A program made the translations under genes and the position numbers. Under the pieces are notes generated by a model. The model was not told the DNA's origin and did not search any database. It saw only the letters and a program-made list of their open reading frames with translations. 64,000 bases of DNA, taken from positions 62,001 through 126,000 of the forward strand of contig DASRHT010000029.1 in NCBI GenBank assembly GCA_035650355.1, read 5' to 3'. Position 1 is the stretch's first letter, and every line of letters starts with the position of its first letter. This document shows, piece after piece, positions 16,722-23,310 of this stretch. This DNA comes from DASRHT01 sp035650355. GTDB lineage: Bacteria > Chloroflexota > Ktedonobacteria > Ktedonobacterales > Ktedonobacteraceae.

Positions 16722-16813
16722 TGTGGATTTGAGGAGAAGCGGGCGGCGTGTGCGGGTGTTGGGAGTTGTGTTCCTGGCCTGGGCATGTCGCTCTTGCTAC
16801 AAGGAGGTGGCCT

Positions 16814-18142
16814 ATGGGATATACCTATGAAGAAGAACAGATTAACTATGAGTGGATTAAGCAGTGCGCCAAAGAACAGCGGGTCTCGGTGAATGATCTG
16901 ATTGCGTTGGCTCCGCAAAATGACCCGTTCTATACGGGGACGCCGAACGATTGGGCGTTAGGGCAGTGGTTCGCGGGGTTGTGGCACAGTTTCGGACTAG
17001 ATCGGGCACATATCCGGCGCGTGCATTATCAGATTGTGAGCCAGGACCCGCCGATAGTATTGCCCAATGGCAAGCCATACGAGAATACTGTGGAGTGTTG
17101 GGATATCCTCAATCTTGCCTCGAAGGCGGCGCGATACCTGGGGCTAGTCAATCCTGAAGCCTTCAATGATCGGCGAACGCCGGAGGTGATGCTCTATGCG
17201 CAAGAGGGGCTTCCTGAAGAGCCGGATGTGCGGATTTACGGGGGAATGTATCGCCATAATGTGCAATTTCCTCCGTTTCCTGGGTTTCCTCAGTATACGC
17301 TGAGTGGCTATCGGCCCTATCAGCCCTGTCACCTGGAAGTCTGGTGTGAGAAGTCCACCATGAATGATGTCCTGGCTCCGCTCTGCCAACGCTATGGGGC
17401 GAACCTGCAAACAGGCATGGGTGAGATGAGTATTACGGCGGTGCTGGCTCTGGTGCGGCGGTTCGGGCGAGCCGGTAAGCCGGCGCGTGTTCTCTATGTC
17501 TCGGACTTTGACCCTGCGGGTCAGTCCATGCCGGTGGCGGTCTCGCGCAAGATCGAGTACTTTGTGCGGACCTTTGGACTTGATCTGGATGTGCGCTTGT
17601 TTCCCGTGATTTTGACGCTTGAACAGGTTCAGTACTACCGGTTGCCTCGGACCCCCATCAAAGAAACGGAGCGGCGGCGTGGTGGCTTTGAAGCGCGGCA
17701 TGGAGAGGGTGCGGTCGAACTGGATGCGTTAGAGGCGCTCTATCCTGGGGAACTAGAGCGGCTGCTGAGCCAGTATATCGAGACGTATTATGATACGAGC
17801 TTGGCTGATCGAGTCTATCAGCAGCAGGCGGCGTTGGAGGAGGAGTTAGAGCAGGTACGGCAGGCCGTGATACAGCAGCATGAGTTCGAGGTATCGGCGC
17901 TGCGTTTAGAGCATGAGCGTCTCTGTCGAGAATTTGAGGGGCAGATGGCGGGGTATAGTGAGCGACTCAGGGGCGTATGGCAAGCCATTCAGCGTGATAT
18001 GGAGCAAGGGATAGAGGTGGTCTATCGCTATCCGGTGCCACAAGCGGACCTGGATGGGGAACTAGGAAGCGGGCTGTATAACAGTGAGCGCGCGTACTTT
18101 GAGCAGGTCGGGGCATACAAAGAGTTTCAAGGGCGATTGTAA
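16814..18142 (+). CDS. TOPRIM protein resembling Spo11 / topoisomerase VI subunit A
   Basis: 442 residues from the ATG in the exact AAGGAGGTGGCCTATG context; the earlier in-frame start has no site. Residues 45-115 look like a winged-helix region with RRVHY, placing Tyr72 where Spo11/TopVIA proteins have their DNA-cleaving tyrosine. Residues 172-260 form a TOPRIM-like domain: strand HLEVWCEK with Glu179, then YVSDFDPAGQSM with Asp231 and Asp233, the metal-binding E...DxD pattern with the DPxG loop of TopVIA. Residues 325-400 are a predicted coiled coil. No TopVIB-type ATPase is present, so a stand-alone (Mini-A-like) enzyme or a recombination/replication nickase is inferred. Catalysis is unproven. 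Confidence 0.6.
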   Translation: MGYTYEEEQINYEWIKQCAKEQRVSVNDLIALAPQNDPFYTGTPNDWALGQWFAGLWHSFGLDRAHIRRVHYQIVSQDPPIVLPNGKPYENTVECWDILNLASKAARYLGLVNPEAFNDRRTPEVMLYAQEGLPEEPDVRIYGGMYRHNVQFPPFPGFPQYTLSGYRPYQPCHLEVWCEKSTMNDVLAPLCQRYGANLQTGMGEMSITAVLALVRRFGRAGKPARVLYVSDFDPAGQSMPVAVSRKIEYFVRTFGLDLDVRLFPVILTLEQVQYYRLPRTPIKETERRRGGFEARHGEGAVELDALEALYPGELERLLSQYIETYYDTSLADRVYQQQAALEEELEQVRQAVIQQHEFEVSALRLEHERLCREFEGQMAGYSERLRGVWQAIQRDMEQGIEVVYRYPVPQADLDGELGSGLYNSERAYFEQVGAYKEFQGRL

Positions 18143-18153
18143 GGGGGTGGCAT

Positions 18154-18456
18154 GTGGGACGGCATAGGTTGTATCACAGTGTGTTAGAGGAGGTCATGTG
18201 GGAACAGGTGCGGTACTGGTTGGATGCGGCCTATGCGTCGCTCCACCTGGGCCGTGTCCCTGTCGAATTGGGGGAGGTGTGGGAGGCCATTTGCCAATAC
18301 CTCGTCACAGAGTATATGGTGCGGCCTCTAGTGCTGGATGAGCGATTGATGGTGCTGGGAGCATTGTTTGCGGTGCAGTATCCAGGGCATGAAGAACTGC
18401 TTGAGCAGGCACGGCGGTTGGATGTCGAGACGATAGCGGCAATGGCTTGCCAATAA
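18154..18456 (+). CDS. Hypothetical 100-residue protein
   Basis: Starts at GTG 18154, 8 bases after AAGGGGG, or at an ATG at 18196. Not recognised. The protein is helical and rich in Leu, Val, Tyr and Glu (VRYWLDAAYASLHLG, VWEAICQYLVTEYMV), without metal sites or membrane segments. It lies 12 bp after the TOPRIM gene, so it is probably co-translated with it and could be a small partner. Confidence 0.5.
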   Translation: MGRHRLYHSVLEEVMWEQVRYWLDAAYASLHLGRVPVELGEVWEAICQYLVTEYMVRPLVLDERLMVLGALFAVQYPGHEELLEQARRLDVETIAAMACQ

Positions 18457-18469
18457 GGAGGTGATGAGG

Positions 18470-18679
18470 ATGGCGAAGTATCGAGAGGACGCAGAAGAGG
18501 CGGCGGCAGCTATTCGGCGGTGTGAACCTACGGTCGTGGTGGAGGTGAAGCAGAGGGTGTTCCGTCGCTCCTGGTATGTACGGGTGGTTCGTGATGGAGT
18601 GCGATACGTGTATGAGGACATCTATCATTATTGGCTGGAATCGGGTCTTTTAGCGGTAACGGGCAGGGCTCGCTTCTAG
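18470..18679 (+). CDS. Hypothetical 69-residue basic protein
   Basis: ATG with AAGGAGG 8 bases upstream; two earlier in-frame starts exist at 18461 and 18464. The N-terminal helix (REDAEEAAAAIRR) is followed by beta-rich basic sequence (VVVEVKQRVFRRSWYVRVVRDG). It may bind nucleic acid. No family recognised. Confidence 0.5.
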   Translation: MAKYREDAEEAAAAIRRCEPTVVVEVKQRVFRRSWYVRVVRDGVRYVYEDIYHYWLESGLLAVTGRARF

Positions 18680-18702
18680 AGTGTGTCGAGGGGGTGATGC
18701 CT

Positions 18703-18861
18703 ATGGGGATAGTGCTAGTGGTGGCCTTCCTGGCGGCGGTTGCGTGGGTGTTGGACGGGTTACGGTTACGGGGGTGGTTGTTCTGGGTGTGCTGGATAGC
18801 GTATGGGCTGGTGGTAGGTGGAGCGGTGATAGCGTTTGTCTCTGGTATGTTTCGGGTGTAG
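18703..18861 (+). CDS. Small two-helix membrane protein (52 residues)
   Basis: Start in the element's GCCTATG context, after GGGGTGAT. Two hydrophobic segments (VLVVAFLAAVAWVLDGL; VCWIAYGLVVGGAVIAFV) are joined by a short basic loop. It resembles in layout, but not in sequence, the protein at 14810. Function unknown. Confidence 0.5.
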   Translation: MGIVLVVAFLAAVAWVLDGLRLRGWLFWVCWIAYGLVVGGAVIAFVSGMFRV

Positions 18862-18880
18862 TGCTGGCGTGGGGGTGGGG

Positions 18881-19210
18881 ATGAAACACCGTGAGCTCTA
18901 TCCGGTCAATTGGGAGGAGATGGCGTGGGCGTGTAAAGAGCGAGCGGGATGGTGCTGTGAGTTCTGCGGGGTGTCTCACGGGACGCAAACGGTGTCAGAG
19001 CGAACAGGGGTGGTGTATACCATTCATCTGGCGGCGGCACATCTAGACCATGATCCGTGGAACCCACAGCCTCGTTTAGCGGCGCTATGTCCTTCCTGTC
19101 ATGGCCGCTATGATTATTCGTGGCGAGAACGGGAGCGGTGGTTGCAGTTGGAGGAATTGCGTCACCGCATTTTGATCGATCAATGGATGTATGGTGAAGC
19201 AGAAGAGTAA
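18881..19210 (+). CDS. HNH-type endonuclease-like protein
   Basis: 109 residues starting at ATG after GGGGGTGGGG. Zinc-binding pairs CCEFCG (near residue 27) and CPSCH (near residue 72) flank HLDHDPWNPQPRLAALC, the HNH beta-beta-alpha core with the His-Asp-His catalytic stretch and Asn. HNH proteins of this size nick or cut DNA. In an element with a rolling-circle Rep it could act in processing or in competition with other elements. It is co-directional with the neighbouring operon genes. Confidence 0.75.
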   Translation: MKHRELYPVNWEEMAWACKERAGWCCEFCGVSHGTQTVSERTGVVYTIHLAAAHLDHDPWNPQPRLAALCPSCHGRYDYSWRERERWLQLEELRHRILIDQWMYGEAEE

Positions 19211-19222
19211 GGAGGTGCGCGT

Positions 19223-19420
19223 ATGGATGGAGTGTTATTCGCGGTGATTGGTGTGCTGGCTCTGGTGGTGGTTGTCCAGCAGATGTACATTGTTCGTCCC
19301 CGGCGTGGATTGCGGTTTTTGTGGGAATGTTTGATGAGGTGTGGGAAGAGGTTCGGCAGTTGGAGCGGTCCGACTCGTCGCATGAGTGGGAGGATGTGGA
19401 TTTATGGGGGAGCGTGTTAA
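19223..19420 (+). CDS. Small single-helix membrane protein (65 residues)
   Basis: Start with AAGGAGGTGCGCGT before ATG. A hydrophobic helix at residues 4-20 (VLFAVIGVLALVVVVQQ) is followed by a basic, Arg-rich soluble part (RPRRGLRF, PTRRMSGRM). Its end overlaps the next gene. Function unknown. Confidence 0.45.
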   Translation: MDGVLFAVIGVLALVVVVQQMYIVRPRRGLRFLWECLMRCGKRFGSWSGPTRRMSGRMWIYGGAC

Positions 19421-19679
19421 TGGGCATGAATGGTGTCCGTTTTCAAGCTGGTTGAGTACGACGGCGGATGGCTGGCGGATGTGTTCGGAGTGTGGGCAGG
19501 TGCAGCGATGGCTCAATGACGAATGGCAAGACGTAGAAACTGAGGAGGAGCCTCGGCGGACGCGTTCTAAGCCGATATTCGTTGACGAAACGGGTAAGCC
19601 GCTTCAGGGGCGGAGGATACCAAAGGGGTTTTATGTAGATGAAAAGCGTTTAGAGAATATTCGAGAGTACTGGAAATAG
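19404..19679 (+). CDS. Hypothetical protein with Cys pair (91 residues)
   Basis: Start taken at ATG 19404 (MGERVNGHEW); an upstream in-frame start at 19386 is possible. Cysteines at WCPFS and MCSECG may form a small zinc site. The C-terminal half is charged (EEEPRRTRSKPIFVDETG, GRRIPKGFYVDEKRLENI). It overlaps the preceding gene by 17 bases and is the last gene before the structured region upstream of rep. Confidence 0.5.
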   Translation: MGERVNGHEWCPFSSWLSTTADGWRMCSECGQVQRWLNDEWQDVETEEEPRRTRSKPIFVDETGKPLQGRRIPKGFYVDEKRLENIREYWK

Positions 19680-20232
19680 GGGTTCCGCCGCTCTGCTGTG
19701 GCCCTGCTCAGGTGCGATGGCGGGGCGGCGGGTGGAGCCGAAGGCTACGAGCATCCTTGAGAGCGGAGGCCCGCCGGAGGCACCATCGTCGTGCAGGACG
19801 TTCGCTCCCGAAGGGCTGGGAGAGCAAGCGATGCCGCCAGGCCCGACCCTTGAGGCGGCGGGTACGCTCGGAGTGCGAAAGCGACCTGCTGGGGTAATTG
19901 CTACGATGCAGTACCAGGTCGCTTTCGGCACGCAGTGCTTTCCCCGCCAGCGTCAAGGGCGGCATCGCCTCCCAGCCCGCCGGAGTGCTCTCTCCCCGTT
20001 GCGCCAGCTTCCAGGCTCCGCGAAGCGGTTCCTTGATGGGGGGTTGGGCGGTGTAAGGATGTGGGGGGTGCGGCTGTACGCGCCGTCCGACTCGGTGGGG
20101 CCTCCGGCTTCACCCCGTCGGGCGGACGACGTAGCAGCCGCCTCGGGCGCGAGGCAAGTATACCGCGCCTATTAAAGGACAAAGGGGAAAGAGGCGGAGC
20201 GGGTATTATTGGACAAGTGAAGGAGGTGGCCT
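19680..20232. other. Structured GC-rich non-coding region upstream of rep (candidate origin or structured RNA)
   Basis: 553 bases without a convincing gene. The core is a nested inverted repeat. An outer arm at 19813-19838 pairs with 19958-19978 (GGGCTGGGAG and GCGATGCCGCC match exactly, with a few unpaired bases). An inner arm, GTGCGAAAGCGACCTG at 19873-19888, pairs with 19915-19931 with one bulge. A further hairpin at about 20083-20128 pairs CGTCCG with CGGACG. Its place directly before a Rep_trans-type gene suggests a double-strand origin, a single-strand origin or an oriT; a structured RNA is an alternative. Open frames here are low-complexity and overlap on all strands. Confidence 0.55.
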
Positions 20233-21504
20233 ATGGAAGAGCAGCAGCAAGCGCGGGTCGTGGCGTATGGGGTGGATACGTTGGTGGTCAACGCCTTCTA
20301 TCCTGGGTACAATGGCAAGCCATTGAAACGGGAGCTAGATGAGCAATTGGCGTTGCAGTTGGATGAGTGGAAACAACAGGCACAAGCAACGCATGAGGAG
20401 TATGCAACATCCTGGGTATTCAATGGCTCGGTGCTGCATATGTGCCCCAATGGCGGAGGGCGTGGTCAATGGCCCTGGATGCTCAAATCACGCGATCTGA
20501 CGCTCTATGTCTCGCGGGGCAAGTGGAACGGTGCCGCAACAATACGGCTCAGTTCAGAATACCTCTGGTCGTCTCCCTCGTTGCTCAAGGCGATTATCGC
20601 GGTGCAAGTTCTGGTCGATGGGATATTCGGTGATGAGATGTGCTTACAACTTTCGGAGGTGCATCTTTGTGCGGATATTGCGGGCTGGTCGGATATCGAT
20701 ACACTAGATCGCCATCAAAATTTCGTCTCACGCTCAAGGAAACGGGCGAAGTATGCAGAGCCGGATTGGGGCTATGGCGGCAGTGTACGAGAGTACTCCT
20801 ATGGTCTGCAAGCCACCGGCTTTGACTTCTCGCGGGGGAGCGCGATCTCGGCCACGATTTACGATAAAACGCGGGAAATAGAGCAGTCGGGCAAGCTGTG
20901 GTTTGAGGATGTATGGGCGGCATTTGGTCGATGGGCCTATCGGGAGCAGGTCTATCGGGTCGAGATACGGTGGAAGCGTGAAGCCCTGCACGAACTGAGG
21001 CAGGAGGTCGAGGGGATGGAGGTGTTTCACGGCATTGAGGATGTCTATGAGTTGCCTGACCGCCTTCCGTTGTTGTGGGCCTATGGTGTGGGTGTGCCCG
21101 GGGCTGCTGATGATGACGAGCTTGGGGGCTGGCTGCGCTGCGTGCGGGTGGGTGAAGGGGTCAGGCGGTCACGCTGGCCGGTACATCCGGTGTGGGAAGT
21201 GGTACAAGGGGCGTTCTCTGAAGGGGTCCAGCTTCCTGAACACTTCGGCAAGGTGGTGCGCAAGCGGTGGGAGGACCGCAACATTGACAAGGGGATAGAG
21301 GCCGTGATGGGCTACTTGACCTCATTAGCGGCCTGGGCGAGGGATGATCTGCCTGACGAGGGCATTGATCTGTCGGTCGTGCTCCATTGGCTTGCTATGA
21401 AGGGGGAAAAGTATCTCGAACGGGTCGAGCGTGATTTTGCTGAGGAGGTGCAACGCAAGCGGCTGCGGTTTGGGACCAGCGGAGAGCGTGAGGCGATAGC
21501 ATAA
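20233..21504 (+). CDS. Replication initiation protein (Rep_trans-like)
   Basis: 423 residues starting in the exact AAGGAGGTGGCCTATG cassette. The features fit rolling-circle initiators/relaxases of the Rep_trans family: an N-terminal VDTLVVN strand, the central SATIYDKTREI at about 206-216, and VYRVEIRWKREAL at about 240-252 (R-x-E on a strand). The Tyr in IYDK or a neighbouring Tyr may be the nicking residue. Such proteins nick the double-strand origin and drive replication of the excised circle; related proteins also act as relaxases in mobilisation. It is followed 11 bp later by the xis-like gene. The family call is by motif impression and is moderate. Confidence 0.68.
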   Translation: MEEQQQARVVAYGVDTLVVNAFYPGYNGKPLKRELDEQLALQLDEWKQQAQATHEEYATSWVFNGSVLHMCPNGGGRGQWPWMLKSRDLTLYVSRGKWNGAATIRLSSEYLWSSPSLLKAIIAVQVLVDGIFGDEMCLQLSEVHLCADIAGWSDIDTLDRHQNFVSRSRKRAKYAEPDWGYGGSVREYSYGLQATGFDFSRGSAISATIYDKTREIEQSGKLWFEDVWAAFGRWAYREQVYRVEIRWKREALHELRQEVEGMEVFHGIEDVYELPDRLPLLWAYGVGVPGAADDDELGGWLRCVRVGEGVRRSRWPVHPVWEVVQGAFSEGVQLPEHFGKVVRKRWEDRNIDKGIEAVMGYLTSLAAWARDDLPDEGIDLSVVLHWLAMKGEKYLERVERDFAEEVQRKRLRFGTSGEREAIA

Positions 21505-21515
21505 GGAGGTGGCCT

Positions 21516-21731
21516 ATGGTAGCGATTGTGAATGTGCGTTCAAAGCAACCTGAAAAAGCGGCGGTAAAGCCCTTGTTGCTGACTATTCCTCAAGTGATGG
21601 AGTGTTTAGGGCTGGGGAGAAACAAGGTGTATGAGCTTATTCAGAAGAAGCAGCTTCCCGTAAAGCGGTTTGGCCGTGCTGTGAGGGTTTCATATAGCGA
21701 TTTACAACAATGGGTTGAGCAATATCGGTAG
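21516..21731 (+). CDS. Excisionase-like HTH protein (Xis)
   Basis: 71 residues in the exact 16-base initiation cassette. Residues 20-70 are a winged helix-turn-helix of the excisionase type: LLTIPQVMECLGLGRNKVYE, a loop, then LPVKRFGRAVRVSYSDLQQWV. These proteins bend attachment-site DNA and turn the integrase toward excision. It lies 11 bp after rep and 35 bp before int, an order matching AICE modules. Confidence 0.87.
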   Translation: MVAIVNVRSKQPEKAAVKPLLLTIPQVMECLGLGRNKVYELIQKKQLPVKRFGRAVRVSYSDLQQWVEQYR

Positions 21732-21766
21732 GTAATGTATTCCAGGTATGAGGAGGAGGTGTGTCT

Positions 21767-22969
21767 ATGGGTAAACGTAAGAAGCGTGAAGATGGCGAAG
21801 GGTGCGTTTTTCGTAAGCGTGATGACCTGTGGGGAGCGTATATCGTCGGCGAGGATGGCAAGCGTAAATACTTCTATGCTAAATCAAAGCAGAAAGTATT
21901 GGAAAAGTTAGAGGCTGCCCGTGAGGAGAAAAAGCGCGGGGTGCTGGTATCTACTCCTCAACAGACAGTGGCTCAGTACTTAACTTCCTGGCTTGAGCAT
22001 ACTGTGAGAAACGGTATCCGTCCTCGTAGCTATGAGCGTTATGAACAATATGTGCGTCTCCATATTATTCCTATGGTTGGTCGTGTGAAGCTGCAAGCCC
22101 TAGCCCCTGAGCACGTTAAGGCCCTTAAATCTAAGAAGTTGAAAGAAGGGCTTTCTGCTACAACGGTTAGCACTATTCTTATCGTCTTGCATAAAGCATT
22201 GAGCGATGCAGTGAAAGAGGGGCTGATAGTGCGTAACGTTTGTGATGCGGTCTCACATCCTCGTAAGCAGCATAAAGAGTTGCAGGTACTTACGTCTGAG
22301 CAGGCAAGGAAGCTTCTTGATGCTGCAAAAGGTCATCCGAATGAGGCCCTTTTTGTGCTGGCTTTGGCTACGGGTATGCGTCGGGGGGAGCTGCTGGGGC
22401 TTAAATGGCAAGACATTGATTTTCTTAGCGGTGTTCTGCATGTTCGACGGGTTCTTAATCGTACGCCTACTATTATGGGTGAGGGGGCTGGTTCTCTGGT
22501 AGAGTCAGAACCTAAAACGCGGCAAAGTCGGCGTGGTATTGTATTGGCTGGCTTTGCGCTGGATGCTTTGCGGAAGCATAAGCAGCTTCAGGACGAATGG
22601 CGAAAAGAGGCGGGGGACTCCTGGGAAGATCATGATTATGTTTTCTGTACCCAGTTGGGGCATGGTATTCATCCTAACACTCTTCATAATCAGTTTAAGA
22701 TGTTGGTGGAAAAAGCCGGTATTCCTGCTATACGCTTTCATGATCTGCGTCATAGCGTTGCTTCGTTACTGTTGATGCGGGGTGTTCATCCAAAGGTGGT
22801 ACAGGAGATTTTAGGGCATAGTCAGATTAACATTACAATGGACATCTATTCTCATGTCTTGCCAATTATGCACCAGGATGCGATGGACCAACTTGACCAA
22901 GCTTTTGCTGAGCAGGATGAAGAGGAAGGGGATGACGATGAAGGCGGCGGGGTGCTGGCACGAACATAG
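21767..22969 (+). CDS. int: Tyrosine recombinase (integrase)
   Basis: 400 residues from the ATG after AGGAGGAGGT (a GTG two codons earlier is possible). It has an N-terminal AP2-like arm-binding part (residues 10-50), a core-binding SAM-like domain (about 60-145) and a catalytic domain with all key residues: Arg205 in TGMRRGELLGLKW, the HDLRH box at 325-329 (His, Arg, His), the GHS of LGHSQINITM, and the nucleophile Tyr361 in MDIYSHV. It catalyses site-specific integration and excision between the tRNA-Glu 3' end and the circular element. The gene ends 57 bp from the right repeat, the usual place. The C-terminal tail is acidic (EEEGDDDEGG). Confidence 0.96.
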   Translation: MGKRKKREDGEGCVFRKRDDLWGAYIVGEDGKRKYFYAKSKQKVLEKLEAAREEKKRGVLVSTPQQTVAQYLTSWLEHTVRNGIRPRSYERYEQYVRLHIIPMVGRVKLQALAPEHVKALKSKKLKEGLSATTVSTILIVLHKALSDAVKEGLIVRNVCDAVSHPRKQHKELQVLTSEQARKLLDAAKGHPNEALFVLALATGMRRGELLGLKWQDIDFLSGVLHVRRVLNRTPTIMGEGAGSLVESEPKTRQSRRGIVLAGFALDALRKHKQLQDEWRKEAGDSWEDHDYVFCTQLGHGIHPNTLHNQFKMLVEKAGIPAIRFHDLRHSVASLLLMRGVHPKVVQEILGHSQINITMDIYSHVLPIMHQDAMDQLDQAFAEQDEEEGDDDEGGGVLART

Positions 22970-23025
22970 GCTTTTGTGCTGGTTGTTGCACTAGATGTTG
23001 TACTTAGGGGGAAAGCTCTAGATAG

Positions 23026-23098
23026 AAAAATCTCTCGTATGGCTCTACAGGCTGTACGAGAGATTTTGTATAACGAAATTAGTAGCGCATACGGGATT
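23026..23098 (-). repeat. attR-side repeat, including tRNA-Glu terminator
   Basis: This is the partner of 11924-11996, with four mismatches. On the minus strand it reads: tRNA 3' end, a short AT spacer, the hairpin (arms 23028-23039 and 23055-23066) and a T-run. The element therefore brought a replacement 3' end and terminator that keep the tRNA functional. Confidence 0.9.
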
Positions 23099-23156
23099 CG
23101 AACCCGTGATCTCCGCCTTGAGAGGGCGATGTCCTAGGCCGCTAGACGAATGCGCC
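23083..23156 (-). tRNA. tRNA-Glu (CUC)
   Basis: The minus strand folds as a cloverleaf: acceptor GGCGCAT/ATGCGCT with discriminator A, anticodon stem CGCC/GGCG around loop CTCTCAA (anticodon CUC, reading GAG), and T arm ACGGG-TTCGAAT-CCCGT. No CCA is encoded. The 3' half supplies the integration site of the adjacent element. Confidence 0.95.
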
Positions 23157-23310
23157 TCGTTCGTGCTTGGCTCTATTTCCTCGTATGAGAACCTCACGGG
23201 CTATATCATAACCCGACTCTGCGCTCTTGTCAAGAGGTTTTTGGCAATAAATGTTGTTAACATCAACAATAAGGGTGGTCTTCGCGACCACCCTATACCC
23301 TTCGTGATGG

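Larger units (their letters stand above)
11977..23098. mobile_element. Integrative element in tRNA-Glu, about 11.1 kb
   Basis: The bounds are the two identical 20-base cores (11977-11996 and 23079-23098). The right core lies in the intact tRNA-Glu gene. Reading from the right end inward there are a tyrosine integrase, an excisionase-like protein and a Rep_trans-type replication protein, the order seen in AICEs such as pSAM2. Further in are an HNH protein, a TOPRIM protein, several one- or two-helix membrane proteins and zinc-ribbon proteins. At the left are an XRE repressor-like protein and an HTH-acetyltransferase fusion. No FtsK/Tra-type ATPase, type IV secretion or phage structural gene is seen. 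It may be an integrative mobilisable element or an integrated replicon. Confidence 0.88.

Noticed and set aside
19708..20342. Several overlapping frames in the structured region before rep
   Set aside because: They are Arg/Pro/Gly-rich on both strands, caused by GC-rich palindromes; the rep start with its own site lies after them.
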